Below are positions 25,717 to 34,530 of a stretch of 64,000 nucleotides of DNA, piece after piece (positions within the stretch are counted from its first letter, which is position 1; every line of letters begins with the position of its first letter). The DNA is from Agromyces humatus. GTDB taxonomy: Bacteria > Actinomycetota > Actinomycetes > Actinomycetales > Microbacteriaceae. Under the pieces are notes generated by a model. It had not been told where the DNA came from. It saw nothing but the letters and a program-made list of their open reading frames with translations, and made no database searches. A program made the position numbers and the translations under genes. Where the stretch lies: NCBI RefSeq assembly GCF_021228295.1, contig NZ_JAJQPD010000001.1:62001-126000 (forward strand), read 5' to 3'.

Positions 25717-27015
25717 CTACTCGGTGACCGAGAGGCCCTGTGCTTCGAGCCCGACGACGGTCTTCTTCTGCGTGGTCGCAAGGGCATCGGCGATCGTGCC
25801 GGTGCCCGCCCATGCGCCGCTCAGCGAGTCGTCGAGGAACCCGACCGTCTCGGGCATGTTGGGGCCCCAGACCCAGCCTTCGGCGACCTGCGCCGAGCTC
25901 TCGGCGAACACCTCGTAGATGTTCTGGCCGCCGAAGTAGTCATCGCCCTCGCTCAGCACCGGGAGGGTGAGCAGGTCGTTCGCGGCCGGGTAGAGGCCCG
26001 CGGTCTCGACGAGGGCCGAGAAGGTGTCGGCGTCGGTGCTCATGAAGTGCGCGAAGTCCCACGCGGCCTCGGGGTTGTCGCAACCCTCGAGCACCGCGGT
26101 GCCCGAGCCGCCGACGTTGCCGGTGACGTCGTCGCCGGCGGTCCACTGCGGCATCGGGGCGACGGCCCACTTGCCGGCGCCGTCGGGCGCGCTTCCCTTG
26201 AGGATGCCGGCGATCCACACCGCACCGACGTGCGTGGCGATGCTGCCGTCACCGAGTCCCGTGTACCAGGACTGGTCCCACATGGGGGCGGGGCTCATGA
26301 GGCCCTCGTCGACGAGGCCCTGCCAGTAGTCGGCGACCTTCTTGCCGGCGGCCGAGTCGATCGAGACCTTCCACGATTCGCCTTCGACGCCGAACCACGG
26401 AGCCTGCGCCTGCCAGTCGAACCCGGCGTAGTCGTAGTTGAGGTAGGTCGCCGAGATGTACTTCGACGGGTCGGCGGCGTGGATCTTCTGGGCCGCGGCC
26501 TGGTACTCGTCCCACGTGGTCGGCACGGCGATGCCGAGCGAGTCGAACACCTCGGTGTTGTAGAACAGCGCCATCGGACCCTGGTCGACGGGGGCGCCGT
26601 AGACGGCGTCGCCGACGCTCATGGCCGCCCACGTCGCGGCGCTGAACTCGTCCTTGTTCGCATCGGCGATGTCGGAGACGTCTTCGAGGGCGCCCTGCGC
26701 GGCGAAGCTCGTGAGGGTCTCGTAGCCGACCTGGCCGAGGCACGGGGCGTTGCCCGCGGTCACCGCGTTGAGCATCTTCTCGTAGCCGCCCTTGGCACCG
26801 GGCGAGATCTCTTCGTAGTTGACGACGACCGCGTCCTGCGAGGCGTTGTATGCGTCGACGGCCTCGGCGTAACCGGGCGCCCATCCCCAGAAGTCGATCT
26901 CGGCGGGACCGCTCGCGGCCGACGTCGTGTCGGCGCCGCCCGAACAGGCGGTGAGGGCGAGGCCCACCGCGACGGCGCCGGCCAGGGTGGCCGAGCGAAG
27001 TGCTGTCTTCTTCAC
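25717..27015 (-). CDS. Carbohydrate ABC transporter substrate-binding lipoprotein
   Basis: 432 residues. Lipoprotein signal peptide: positively charged VKKTALRSATLAGAVAVGLA then lipobox LTAC with the lipid-bearing Cys about residue 24. A Ser/Gly/Ala linker follows. Type 1 extracellular binding fold (SBP_bac_1): EIDFWGWAPGYAEAVDAYN at the start, GAPVDQGPMALFYNTEVFDSLGIAVPTTWDEYQAAAQKI in the middle, AWDFAHFMST near the end. The GTG start at 27015 has a GAAGGAG ribosome site; the in-frame region above it is promoter and operator. It captures a sugar, presumably a galactoside, outside the cell. A LacI-type operator lies 63-78 bp upstream. Confidence 0.92.
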   Translation of the reverse strand: MKKTALRSATLAGAVAVGLALTACSGGADTTSAASGPAEIDFWGWAPGYAEAVDAYNASQDAVVVNYEEISPGAKGGYEKMLNAVTAGNAPCLGQVGYETLTSFAAQGALEDVSDIADANKDEFSAATWAAMSVGDAVYGAPVDQGPMALFYNTEVFDSLGIAVPTTWDEYQAAAQKIHAADPSKYISATYLNYDYAGFDWQAQAPWFGVEGESWKVSIDSAAGKKVADYWQGLVDEGLMSPAPMWDQSWYTGLGDGSIATHVGAVWIAGILKGSAPDGAGKWAVAPMPQWTAGDDVTGNVGGSGTAVLEGCDNPEAAWDFAHFMSTDADTFSALVETAGLYPAANDLLTLPVLSEGDDYFGGQNIYEVFAESSAQVAEGWVWGPNMPETVGFLDDSLSGAWAGTGTIADALATTQKKTVVGLEAQGLSVTE

Positions 27016-27077
27016 TGAATCTCCTTCGAATGCAGAGGGGGCTGACCGAACGGCCGCCGGAAAGAGTGTGACACAGA

Positions 27078-27093
27078 TTGTTACCGATAACAA
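27078..27093. promoter_or_regulatory. LacI-family operator for the galactoside cassette
   Basis: TTGTTACCGATAACAA: palindrome with 6-bp perfect arms and the central CG typical of LacI/GalR operators. It lies 63 bp upstream of the binding-protein GTG and 128 bp upstream of the divergent lacI-type ATG. No clear -35/-10 pair was assigned. Confidence 0.8.
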
Positions 27094-27220
27094 CTCTCAC
27101 GCTCGCCTGATTTCGCGGCCACGCCGACGAAAATGCCGACTCCGGCTTGTCGCCTTGTAGTATCGCTATCATCGCAACAAAGGGCATCACCCGCGCCGAA
27201 TCCGACGCACAGGAGCATCG

Positions 27221-28249
27221 ATGAGCAACGAACGCGCCACCACCGGCCGCACCCCCGACATGGGCGATGTCGCCGCGCTCGCGGGCGTCTCGAAGCAAAC
27301 GGTCTCGCGCGCCCTCAGCAACCATCCGAACGTCACCGCCCGCACCCGCGCCAAGGTCGAGGCGGCCGTTTCCCAGCTGGGCTACCGCCGCAACGCCGCC
27401 GCGAGCATGCTCTCGTCGGGGCGCAGCCGTACCATCGGCGTCGTCAGCATGCCGACCCTCAACTTCTCGAGCGCCGTCATCGGCTACGGCATGGAGCGAG
27501 CCGCACGCGCGGCCGGATACAGCGTGAGCGTGGCCACCACGACCTCGCTCGCACCCGAGTCGATCGCCGACTCCATGTCACGCCTCGCCGAGCAGGCCGT
27601 CGAGGGCATCGTGCTCGCGGTGCCCGTCATCGCGGGCAGCGCCGCGACCGAAGAGATCAGCCGCCGCATCCCGACCGTCACGATCGACGGTTCCAGGTCG
27701 GCCTCCACGCAGGTCGTCGCGGTCGACCAGTTCGCCGTCGGCCGCCTCGCGACCGAGCACCTGCTCGAACTCGGCCACGAAACCGTCTGGCATGTCGCGG
27801 GCCCGGCCGAATGGGTCGAAGCGGGCGAGCGCGAGACCGCCTGGCATGCCGTGCTCACTGAGGCCGGCCGCGAGGCTCCGCCGATCGTGCGCGGCGACTG
27901 GTCGCCCGAGTCCGGCTACCAGGCAGGCCTCCTGCTCACGCGTATGCCCGAGGTCACGGCGGTCTTCGTCGCGAGCGACGAGATGGCGTTCGGGCTCATC
28001 CGCGCACTGCACGAGCAAGGACGGCGCGTACCGCACGACGTCTCGGTGGTCGGCGTCGACGACATCGCACTCGCCGCCTATTGCAGCCCGGCGCTCACGA
28101 CCGTGGCCCAGCCGTTCGAAGAGATCGGCCGGCTCGCCGTCGATCACCTGCTCGACTACATCGCCGACCCCGCCACCACCCCCGATCCGACGACGGTCTC
28201 GCCGTCGCTCGTCGTGCGCGGCAGCACCGCTCCCGCCCCGTCGGCGTAG
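27221..28249 (+). CDS. LacI family transcriptional regulator
   Basis: 342 residues. N-terminal HTH: MGDVAALAGVSKQTVSRALSNHPNVTARTRAKVEAAVSQLGYRRNAAA (YQxxR-like hinge follows). Periplasmic-binding-like domain from residue 65 (RTIGVVSMPTLNFSS) with DEMAFGLIRALHEQGRRVPHDVSVVGVDDIALAAYCSPALTTV, the standard LacI C-terminal pattern. Divergent from the galactoside ABC/GH35 operon, with a LacI operator between. The inducer is probably the imported galactoside or a breakdown product. The stop is followed by a strong shared terminator with pnp. Confidence 0.93.
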   Translation: MSNERATTGRTPDMGDVAALAGVSKQTVSRALSNHPNVTARTRAKVEAAVSQLGYRRNAAASMLSSGRSRTIGVVSMPTLNFSSAVIGYGMERAARAAGYSVSVATTTSLAPESIADSMSRLAEQAVEGIVLAVPVIAGSAATEEISRRIPTVTIDGSRSASTQVVAVDQFAVGRLATEHLLELGHETVWHVAGPAEWVEAGERETAWHAVLTEAGREAPPIVRGDWSPESGYQAGLLLTRMPEVTAVFVASDEMAFGLIRALHEQGRRVPHDVSVVGVDDIALAAYCSPALTTVAQPFEEIGRLAVDHLLDYIADPATTPDPTTVSPSLVVRGSTAPAPSA

Positions 28250-28330
28250 CGTTGCTGCGGTCGCCACCATCGGTGGCCGCGTCGATACCGCCGACGGCGA
28301 TTCGGGCCGCATCGCGTCCGGCGCGCAGAC

Positions 28331-28371
28331 AGCGGATGCCCCGCCCGAGGTTCTCGGGCGGGGCATCCGCT
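28331..28371. terminator. Perfect 19-bp hairpin between lacI-type gene and pnp
   Basis: Arms 28331-28349 and 28353-28371 pair perfectly over 19 bp around a GTT loop; outer bases AGCGGATGCC. It lies 17 bp after the pnp stop and 82 bp after the regulator stop, so it can serve both strands. No T-run, as usual in this group. Confidence 0.85.
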
Positions 28372-28387
28372 GGTTTCGCTGCTTCGA

Positions 28388-30676
28388 TCAGACCTCGACG
28401 TCGGCGCCTTCGGCCGGAGCCTCGGCGTGCGTGTGCGTCGTCTCGCGACCGTTGGTGTCGGCCTCTTCAGCCAGCACCGGGGCGAGCGAGAGCTTGCCGC
28501 GGTCGTCGATCTTCGTGATCTCGACGAGGATCTTCTGACCCACGCCGAGCACGTCTTCGACGTTCTCGACACGCTTGCCACCGGCGAGCTTGCGCACCTC
28601 GCTGATGTGGAGCAGGCCGTCCTTGCCGGGCAGCAGCGAGACGAACGCGCCGAAGGCGGCGATCTTCACGACGGTGCCGAGGAACTGCTCGCCGACCTCG
28701 GGATTGGTCGGGTTGGCGATCGCGTTGACCTGGGCACGGGCGGCCTCGGCCGAGGGGCCGTCGGTCGCGCCGATGTAGACGGTGCCATCCTCTTCGATCG
28801 AGATGTCGGCGCCGGTCTCGTCTTGGATCGCGTTGATCGTCTTGCCCTTCGGGCCGATCAGCTCGCCGATCTTGTCGACGGGGATCTGCACGCTGATCAC
28901 GCGGGGCGCGGTCGGGGCCATCTCATCGGGGCCGTCGATGGCGGCGTTCAGCACGGCGAGGATCGTCGTGCGTGCGTCCTTCGCCTGCGTCAGCGCGCCG
29001 GCCAGCACCGACGCGGGGATGCCGTCGAGCTTCGTGTCGAGCTGGATCGCCGTGACGAACTCCGACGTACCGGCGACCTTGAAGTCCATGTCGCCGAGGG
29101 CGTCTTCGGCACCGAGGATGTCGGTGAGCGCCGCATAGCGGGTCTCGCCGTTCACGGTGTCGGAGATGAGGCCCATCGCGATGCCCGCGACGGGAGCGCG
29201 CAGCGGCACACCGGCGTTGAGCAGCGACAGGGTCGAGGCGCAGACCGAGCCCATCGAGGTCGAGCCGTTCGAACTGAGCGCCTCGGAGACCTGACGGATC
29301 GCGTACGGGAACTCCTCGCGCGTGGGCAGCACCGGCACGAGCGCGCGCTCGGCGAGGGCGCCGTGCCCGATCTCGCGACGCTTCGGCGACCCGACTCGAC
29401 CGGTCTCACCGGTCGAGTACGGCGGGAAGTTGTAGTTGTGCATGTAGCGCTTCTTGGTGACCGGGCTCAGCGAGTCGATCTGCTGCTCGAGCTTCAGCAT
29501 GTTCAGCGTGGTGACGCCCAGGATCTGGGTCTCGCCGCGCTGGAAGATGGCCGAGCCGTGCACGCGGGGCACGACCTGCACCTCAGCGTCGAGCGGGCGG
29601 ATGTCGGCGAGGCCGCGTCCGTCGATGCGCACGCCCTCTTCGAGCACGCGCGAGCGCACGACGAGCTTCGTGACCGACTTGTAGGCGGCCGACACCTCGG
29701 CGTTGGCCGACTCGGGCAGCTCGCCCGCCTCGACCTTGGCTGCGACCTGCTCCTTGACGCGAGACTTGAGCGCGTCGTCGGCGTCTTGGCGGGCGACCTT
29801 CTCGGCGATCTGGTAGATGCCCTTGAGGTCGTCGTAGGCGAGGCCCGCGACGACGTCGTAGGTCTCGACCTGGTACGGCGGGAAGGTCGGGTAGGCGGCG
29901 GTCGGCTTCGCAGCGGTCTTGGCGACCTGCTCCTGCGCCTCGACGAGCTGCTTGATGAACGGCTTCGACGCCTCGATGCCCTGCGCGATGACGGTCTCGT
30001 CGGGCTTGACGGCACCGGCCTGGATGAGGTTCCAGGCGTTGTCGGTGGCCTCGGCCTCGATCATCATGATCGCGACGTCCTGCGAGCCGTCGGCCTCGGT
30101 CACGACACGGCCCGCGACGACCATGCTGAACACGGCTTCCTCGAGCTGGGTGTGCTTCGGGAAGGCGACCCAATGGCCGTCGATGAGCGCAACGCGTACA
30201 CCGGCGACGGGACCCGAGAACGGCAGGCCCGAGAGCTGGGTCGAGAGCGACGCGGCGTTGATCGCGAGCACGTCGTAGAGCTCGTCGGGCTCGATGGCGA
30301 GCACGGTGACGACGACCTGCACCTCGTTGCGGAGGCCCTCGACGAACGAGGGGCGCAGGGGGCGGTCGATCAGGCGGCAGGTGAGGATCGCTTCGGTCGA
30401 GGGGCGGCCCTCGCGGCGGAAGAACGAGCCGGGGATGCGGCCTGCGGCGTACATGCGCTCTTCGACGTCGATCGTGAGCGGGAAGAAGTCGAAGTGCTCC
30501 TTCGGCTGCTTCGACACCGACGTCGCCGAGAGCAGCATCGTCTCGTCGTCGATGTAGGCGACGGCCGAACCCTGCGCCTGCTGGGCGAGGCGTCCGGTCT
30601 CGAAGCGGATGGTACGCGTGCCGAACTTGCCATTGTCGATGACGGTTTCGGCGAACGTGATTTCAGGACCTTCCAA
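28388..30676 (-). CDS. pnp: Polyribonucleotide nucleotidyltransferase (PNPase)
   Basis: 762 residues. 3'-5' phosphorolytic RNA exonuclease, trimer, in RNA decay and RNA quality control. First RNase PH domain with [27 protein letters not shown] and [13 protein letters not shown]; all-alpha linker; second RNase PH domain with [34 protein letters not shown] and [25 protein letters not shown] domain with [31 protein letters not shown]1 domain with [29 protein letters not shown]. Start: TTG at 30676 ([14 protein letters not shown]) with AAAGGAGA upstream fits family starts; GTG at 30718 would add an unlikely extension. The long leader upstream fits the Actino-pnp RNA element. Confidence 0.96.
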   Translation of the reverse strand: MEGPEITFAETVIDNGKFGTRTIRFETGRLAQQAQGSAVAYIDDETMLLSATSVSKQPKEHFDFFPLTIDVEERMYAAGRIPGSFFRREGRPSTEAILTCRLIDRPLRPSFVEGLRNEVQVVVTVLAIEPDELYDVLAINAASLSTQLSGLPFSGPVAGVRVALIDGHWVAFPKHTQLEEAVFSMVVAGRVVTEADGSQDVAIMMIEAEATDNAWNLIQAGAVKPDETVIAQGIEASKPFIKQLVEAQEQVAKTAAKPTAAYPTFPPYQVETYDVVAGLAYDDLKGIYQIAEKVARQDADDALKSRVKEQVAAKVEAGELPESANAEVSAAYKSVTKLVVRSRVLEEGVRIDGRGLADIRPLDAEVQVVPRVHGSAIFQRGETQILGVTTLNMLKLEQQIDSLSPVTKKRYMHNYNFPPYSTGETGRVGSPKRREIGHGALAERALVPVLPTREEFPYAIRQVSEALSSNGSTSMGSVCASTLSLLNAGVPLRAPVAGIAMGLISDTVNGETRYAALTDILGAEDALGDMDFKVAGTSEFVTAIQLDTKLDGIPASVLAGALTQAKDARTTILAVLNAAIDGPDEMAPTAPRVISVQIPVDKIGELIGPKGKTINAIQDETGADISIEEDGTVYIGATDGPSAEAARAQVNAIANPTNPEVGEQFLGTVVKIAAFGAFVSLLPGKDGLLHISEVRKLAGGKRVENVEDVLGVGQKILVEITKIDDRGKLSLAPVLAEEADTNGRETTHTHAEAPAEGADVEV

Positions 30677-30749
30677 GAGGTCGTCTCCTTTGTTTACCGT
30701 CGCACCCCGTGTGGGCACGACTCATACAGAGGAGCAGGAACAGGCATTA

Positions 30750-30905
30750 CGAACCGCAAGAGCTTGCGTTCACGCTGGCCACCAGTAGAAGTCCACCGAT
30801 CCGTGCTCGGTGATCCACCACAGGGGACCAGCTTCCTGCCGGCCTGCTCCATGGGGGCCCGTTTTCAGGCGGGCTCCAGTTGCTGCCCATCGGGCAACCT
30901 CCACA
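30750..30905 (-). ncRNA. Probable Actino-pnp leader RNA upstream of pnp
   Basis: The 343-bp gap between pnp and the DUF5302 gene is the only gene-free stretch over 300 bp. The minus strand of its pnp-proximal two thirds is full of stem-loops: TTGCCCGATGGGCAgCAA, GGAGCCCGCC/GGGC..CCC, CACCGA-N7-TCGGTG, and CGCAAG-CT-CTTGCG (30755-30768). A -10-like TAGCAT (30911-30906, minus strand) would start a leader of about 220 nt. Weinberg and colleagues described the Actino-pnp RNA motif in exactly this position; a PNPase autoregulation role is assumed for it. I recognise it by position and hairpin content, not by alignment. The remaining 30912-31019 holds only a CGGATGTC motif and the DUF5302 promoter region. 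Confidence 0.68.
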
Positions 30906-31019
30906 ATGCTAGCAGAGGGCTCATTTTCCGCCTGTGAACAGCGGATGTCCCTTCCGCGACTCGACACGTGCGCATCTCCCGCACGACGTGGCAGCGGCAT
31001 TCATGCCAGACTCGAACCC

Positions 31020-31211
31020 ATGACGTCCGACGAAGACCAGACGACCGGCCCGTCCGACGAGACGAAGCGCAAGTTCCGCGAGGCGCTCGAGCGCAAGAAC
31101 AAGGCCTCGAAGCAACGCGAGGGTGAGTCGCACCTCGACGGGGGCTCCGGCGCCCAGGGCACGCACGGACCGGTCGACCACAAACGCGAGTTCCGCCGCA
31201 AGAGCGGCTAA
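31020..31211 (+). CDS. Small acidic-basic protein, DUF5302 family
   Basis: 63 residues, MTSDEDQTTGPSDETKRKFREAL followed by a short charged helix ERKNKASKQREGE and a Gly/His-rich tail GTHGPVDHKREFRRKSG. This matches the small DUF5302 family found across actinobacteria, function unknown. No signal peptide or membrane helix. The convergent glycosyltransferase-SGNH gene ends 16 bp further on. Too small to infer a role. Confidence 0.75.
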   Translation: MTSDEDQTTGPSDETKRKFREALERKNKASKQREGESHLDGGSGAQGTHGPVDHKREFRRKSG

Positions 31212-31227
31212 GCCGTTCAGCGGGGCG

Positions 31228-33291
31228 TCACCCGAGCCGACGGGCCCGCCGCATCGGTGTCGGCCCAGGCGATGGATCCGCCGCGACGGCGATCGGCAGC
31301 AGGTCCGGACGCTTCGCGACGCGGCCGTCGCCGGCCGTTCGACCCTGCAGACGACGCACGATCCACGGCGCCGCGTGTCGGCGCAGCCACTCGAGGTCGC
31401 CGACCGTGCGGTCGTCGCTCACCTCGTCGACCGGTTCCACCGCGTGCACCGCGCGCTCGAGCGCACCGAGCTCCTGCGCGTCGGGCACGCCGAGCACCCG
31501 CGCCGCCGCGTACGCGAGACCTCGGTGACCGGCTGAGTTCAGGTGCACCCGATCCTCGGCCCATCGGTCGTGACCGACGAGTTCGGGCATCGTGTCGACG
31601 TCGACCAGCATCGAGCCGGTCTCGGCGGCGAGCGCGCGCAGCCGCGCGTTGAAACGTGCGAAGCGCGCGGCGAAGAGCCGGGTGGCGGGTCGGCGCGGCA
31701 TGAACGGCGTCACGAGCAGCACATCGCAGCCGGTCGCTCGCAGCTTCCTGACCGCGGCATCGAGCCGGTCGGCGAGCGCATCGGGTTCGACACGACGACC
31801 TACGAGGTCGTTCGCGCCGATCAGCACGGTCACGAGATCGGCGCCGAGCCCGACCGCGTGGGGCATCTGCACGGTGACGGCGTCGTCGACCCTGCGGCTG
31901 CGCACGGCGAGGTTGGCGTAGCCGACCTGCTCGGCGGCGGGGGTCGTGAGCGCGAGGAGCATGGCGAGCCGGTCGGCCCAACCGCGGTACTCCCCCGCGG
32001 GCACGCGGGAGGCGTCGCACAGCCCTTCGGTGAGCGAGTCCCCGACGGCGACGTAGCGCCGCCAGCGCGGTGATGCGATCGGGGCGGATGTCGGGACATC
32101 CGCCGCTCGTTCGCCGACCGCCGACCGCGAGACGGCGTCGCGGGTGCGGCGCACCCGGCCGACCCGCTCGCCACGTGTCGCGCGTCGCAGCGCGACGGCC
32201 CCTTCGTAGTGCTCGATGAGCTCGTCGCCGAGGCGATCCCATCCGCGACCGGCGACGGCCTCGCGGGCACGCACCGAGAACGCCCGTCGCTTCGCGTCGT
32301 CGCCCGTGAGGTCGAGCACGCGGCTGCGCAGCTCGGCGAGGTCGCCCGGACGGTAGAGCCAGCCGTCGCGGCTCGAGTGCACGAGGTCGAGGGGGCCGCC
32401 GGCACCCGTTGCGACCACGGGAACCCCGCTCGCCATCGCCTCCTGGATCGTCTGGCAGAACGTCTCGCTCTCGCCGGGGTGCACGAACACGTCGAAGCTC
32501 GCCATGGCGCGGGCCAGTTCGTCGCCGCCGAGGAATCCGGCGAAGTGCGCAGTGGGTAGGAGACGCTCGAGCGCCGGCCGGTCGGGGCCGTCGCCGACGA
32601 TGACGAGACGCACCCCCGGGAGGTCCGCGATCACCCGGAGATCCTCGACCTGCTTCTCGGGCGCGAGTCGGCCGACGTAGCCGACCACGATCTCGCCGTC
32701 GGGCGCAACCTCGCGGCGCCACCGGCGGCTGCGCCGCCCGGGCGCGAACCGCTCGGTGTCGACTCCGCGACGCCAGAGTGCCAGGCGGTCGACGCCGAGG
32801 GATTCCAGGCGGTCGAGCGCCGAGGTCGACGGCGCGAGGGTGAGATCGGCGCGGCGGTGCAGCTTGCCGAGGTGACGGGTCAGGACCGGGGCGGCACCGG
32901 GGATGCCGTAGCGCTCGGCGTACGAGGGGATGTCGGTCTGGTACACCGCGACCGACGGGATGTCGGCCGCCTCGGCCGCCAGGACGCCACGCCAACCGAG
33001 CACGAAGGGCGATGCGAGGTGCACGACGTCGGCTTCGTGCCCGCGAAGGATCGTGGCGAGCTTGTGGGTGCTCGCCAACGTCACGCGCACGTCGGGGTAG
33101 CTCGGCAGGGGTACCGACGGGAGGAGCACGGGCTCGGCACCGTAGAGGGTCCGGTCGATCGGCCCGGATCGCGGTGCGACCACGAGCGCGTCATGGCCGC
33201 GTCGCTCGAGGTGGCGCAGCACCTGCAGCAGTGAGTGCGTCACGCCGTTCATGTGCGGGAGGAACGATTCTGCGAGGAGGACGACCTTCAC
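31228..33291 (-). CDS. GT4 glycosyltransferase fused to SGNH/GDSL hydrolase
   Basis: 687 residues in one uninterrupted frame. Residues 1-385 are a GT-B glycosyltransferase of family 4 like GDP-mannose-dependent mannosyltransferases: VVLLAESFLPHMNGVTHSLLQVLRHLERRGHDALVV, GYVGRLAPEKQVEDL, FVHPGESETFCQTIQEAMASGVPVV (E-x7-E). Residues 386-410 are a basic/Ala linker with two CGGATGTC-type motifs in the DNA. Residues 411-600 are an SGNH hydrolase: YVAVGDSLTEG (Ser419), LVTVLIGANDL (Asn block), DRVHLNSAGHRGLA (Asp/His). Residues 600-687 are of unknown fold. No signal or membrane helix. It may glycosylate a lipid or polymer and deacylate it or another ester. Confidence 0.88.
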   Translation of the reverse strand: MKVVLLAESFLPHMNGVTHSLLQVLRHLERRGHDALVVAPRSGPIDRTLYGAEPVLLPSVPLPSYPDVRVTLASTHKLATILRGHEADVVHLASPFVLGWRGVLAAEAADIPSVAVYQTDIPSYAERYGIPGAAPVLTRHLGKLHRRADLTLAPSTSALDRLESLGVDRLALWRRGVDTERFAPGRRSRRWRREVAPDGEIVVGYVGRLAPEKQVEDLRVIADLPGVRLVIVGDGPDRPALERLLPTAHFAGFLGGDELARAMASFDVFVHPGESETFCQTIQEAMASGVPVVATGAGGPLDLVHSSRDGWLYRPGDLAELRSRVLDLTGDDAKRRAFSVRAREAVAGRGWDRLGDELIEHYEGAVALRRATRGERVGRVRRTRDAVSRSAVGERAADVPTSAPIASPRWRRYVAVGDSLTEGLCDASRVPAGEYRGWADRLAMLLALTTPAAEQVGYANLAVRSRRVDDAVTVQMPHAVGLGADLVTVLIGANDLVGRRVEPDALADRLDAAVRKLRATGCDVLLVTPFMPRRPATRLFAARFARFNARLRALAAETGSMLVDVDTMPELVGHDRWAEDRVHLNSAGHRGLAYAAARVLGVPDAQELGALERAVHAVEPVDEVSDDRTVGDLEWLRRHAAPWIVRRLQGRTAGDGRVAKRPDLLPIAVAADPSPGPTPMRRARRLG

Positions 33292-33505
33292 GCTTCAAGC
33301 GTGGGGTGCGCGATCCGCCGATCCCGCCGAAACGGCCCCGATGCGCCGAGGGTTCACCCAGTCGTCGGATGCCGTTCTCCGAGGTGCACCGAATGGACAG
33401 CCCGAGGCATCCGCTCGTCAACCCTCGCGCTCGCGCGCGGAAGGGCGCATGATGGGCGTGGACGCACGTCCACCGGCAATTTCCGCCAGTTCGAGGAGGA
33501 ACACC

Positions 33506-33712
33506 ATGTCATCCGTCGCACGCGTCACCACCATCACCGTCCGGTCGGAGAAGAGCTTCGAGGACGCCGTCGCGGTCGGCATCGAGCGTGCCGCGCAGAC
33601 GCTGCGCCATGTGAGTGGCGCGTGGGTCAAGGAGCAGAAGGTCGAGGCGACCGAGGGGAAGATCACGGCCTGGTCCGTGGTGCTCGAGGTCAGCTTCGTG
33701 CTCGACGACTGA
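33506..33712 (+). CDS. Dodecin family flavin-binding protein
   Basis: 68 residues, the usual dodecin length. VARVTTITVRSEKSFEDAVAVGIERAAQTLRHVSGAWVKEQKVEATEGKITAWSVVLEVSFVLDD matches the beta-alpha-beta-beta fold. WVKEQKV carries the flavin-stacking Trp. Dodecins form 12-mers that store or buffer flavins in the cytoplasm. ATG at 33506 with GAGGAGGA upstream. Followed 17 bp later by a hairpin terminator. No flavoenzyme is adjacent. Confidence 0.92.
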   Translation: MSSVARVTTITVRSEKSFEDAVAVGIERAAQTLRHVSGAWVKEQKVEATEGKITAWSVVLEVSFVLDD

Positions 33713-33728
33713 CGCGACTCGGCAGAGG

Positions 33729-33760
33729 CGGTGGGGAGGGCCTCCCAGACCTCCCCACCG
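33729..33760. terminator. Hairpin terminator after dodecin gene
   Basis: CGGTGGGGAGG (33729-33739) pairs perfectly with CCTCCCCACCG (33750-33760) around a 10-base loop. It lies between the dodecin stop (+) and the stop of the convergent secreted-protein gene (-), so it can serve both. Confidence 0.75.
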
Positions 33761-33781
33761 TCGTCGCGTGCGAGGGTTCGA

Positions 33782-34270
33782 TCAGGGACCGGTGAAGACG
33801 CCCCTCAGCGAGAGACTCGCGCCGCTCGTCGTGTCATCGATCCTGACGTTCGACCAGATCACCGAGACCAGGGTCGACGTCTGGCCACCCGGGCAGTCGA
33901 GCACGGCATCGGCGTCGGGCGGGTCGAGGGTCAGCGAACCGATGAGGTTGCCGTTCTGACCGGCGGTGAAGACTCCGCTCTCCGACACTCTGTCGTCGAA
34001 CACCGTCTTCTTCGGGTCGCTCGGCACGTTGCCGCCGCCGTTGACGCACTGGTACAGAGCCTCGAGGTCAGCAGACACCACGATCGTCTCGACCGCGCCC
34101 GAAGACAGGCCGGCCTCCTTGAACTCGACGACGAGCGAAACCCCGTCGATCGACGCGCTCGTGGCGTTCTTGATGAAATGCGGGTTTCCGCCCGCCATGG
34201 CTGGACTTGCGCCCACCAGAACGAGTCCCGCGGCGGCGGCGAGCGCCACCAGGGTGCGACGAATGCTCAT
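33782..34270 (-). CDS. Secreted protein of unknown function
   Basis: 162 residues. Clear Sec signal peptide: MSIRRTLVALAAAAGLVLVGASPAMA with cleavage after AMA. The mature part begins GGNPHFIKNATSASIDGVSLVVEFKEAGLSSG and has a beta-rich look, with two cysteines about 65 residues apart (YQCVNG and LDCPGG). The motif IVVSADLEALYQCVNGGGNVP-DPKK recurs in actinobacterial secreted proteins I cannot name. No catalytic residues recognised. ATG at 34270 chosen because it starts the signal peptide. Divergent from the DedA gene; the 260-bp gap between shows no motif I can support. Confidence 0.72.
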   Translation of the reverse strand: MSIRRTLVALAAAAGLVLVGASPAMAGGNPHFIKNATSASIDGVSLVVEFKEAGLSSGAVETIVVSADLEALYQCVNGGGNVPSDPKKTVFDDRVSESGVFTAGQNGNLIGSLTLDPPDADAVLDCPGGQTSTLVSVIWSNVRIDDTTSGASLSLRGVFTGP

Positions 34271-34530
34271 GACAGTCCTTCCGATCGGATATCGCGTGCG
34301 GTGGCGCGTGCACCCGGACCCCGCATGGCCTCGTGTCCCGCCCCGATCGGAAAGCGCGCGGCATTTCGCGGCGTCCAACGCCGCGCCCCCGTGCTGAGGC
34401 TACTCCGACCGGGGCGATTCGTCACCCCTATCACGAGGAAATCTCATCTCTGGTTCCAGCCGGCTGCTCATCGGCCCTGACGACACCACGCGAACACCGG
34501 CTGTTCACCTCGCGATGAGAGAACTGACGC

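Noticed and set aside
28331..28371. Perfect 19-bp inverted repeat as a transposon end
   Set aside because: Only a 3-base loop, located between two convergent stop codons, with no transposase: a terminator.
28427..30937. Long open frame of over 800 codons opposite pnp
   Set aside because: It is the antisense of a clear PNPase; its translation is charged, low-complexity and matches no family. High GC makes such frames common here.
30770..31000. Possible 76-residue gene in the pnp leader
   Set aside because: Translation is basic and Gly/Trp-rich with no ribosome site; the DNA is better explained by RNA stem-loops.
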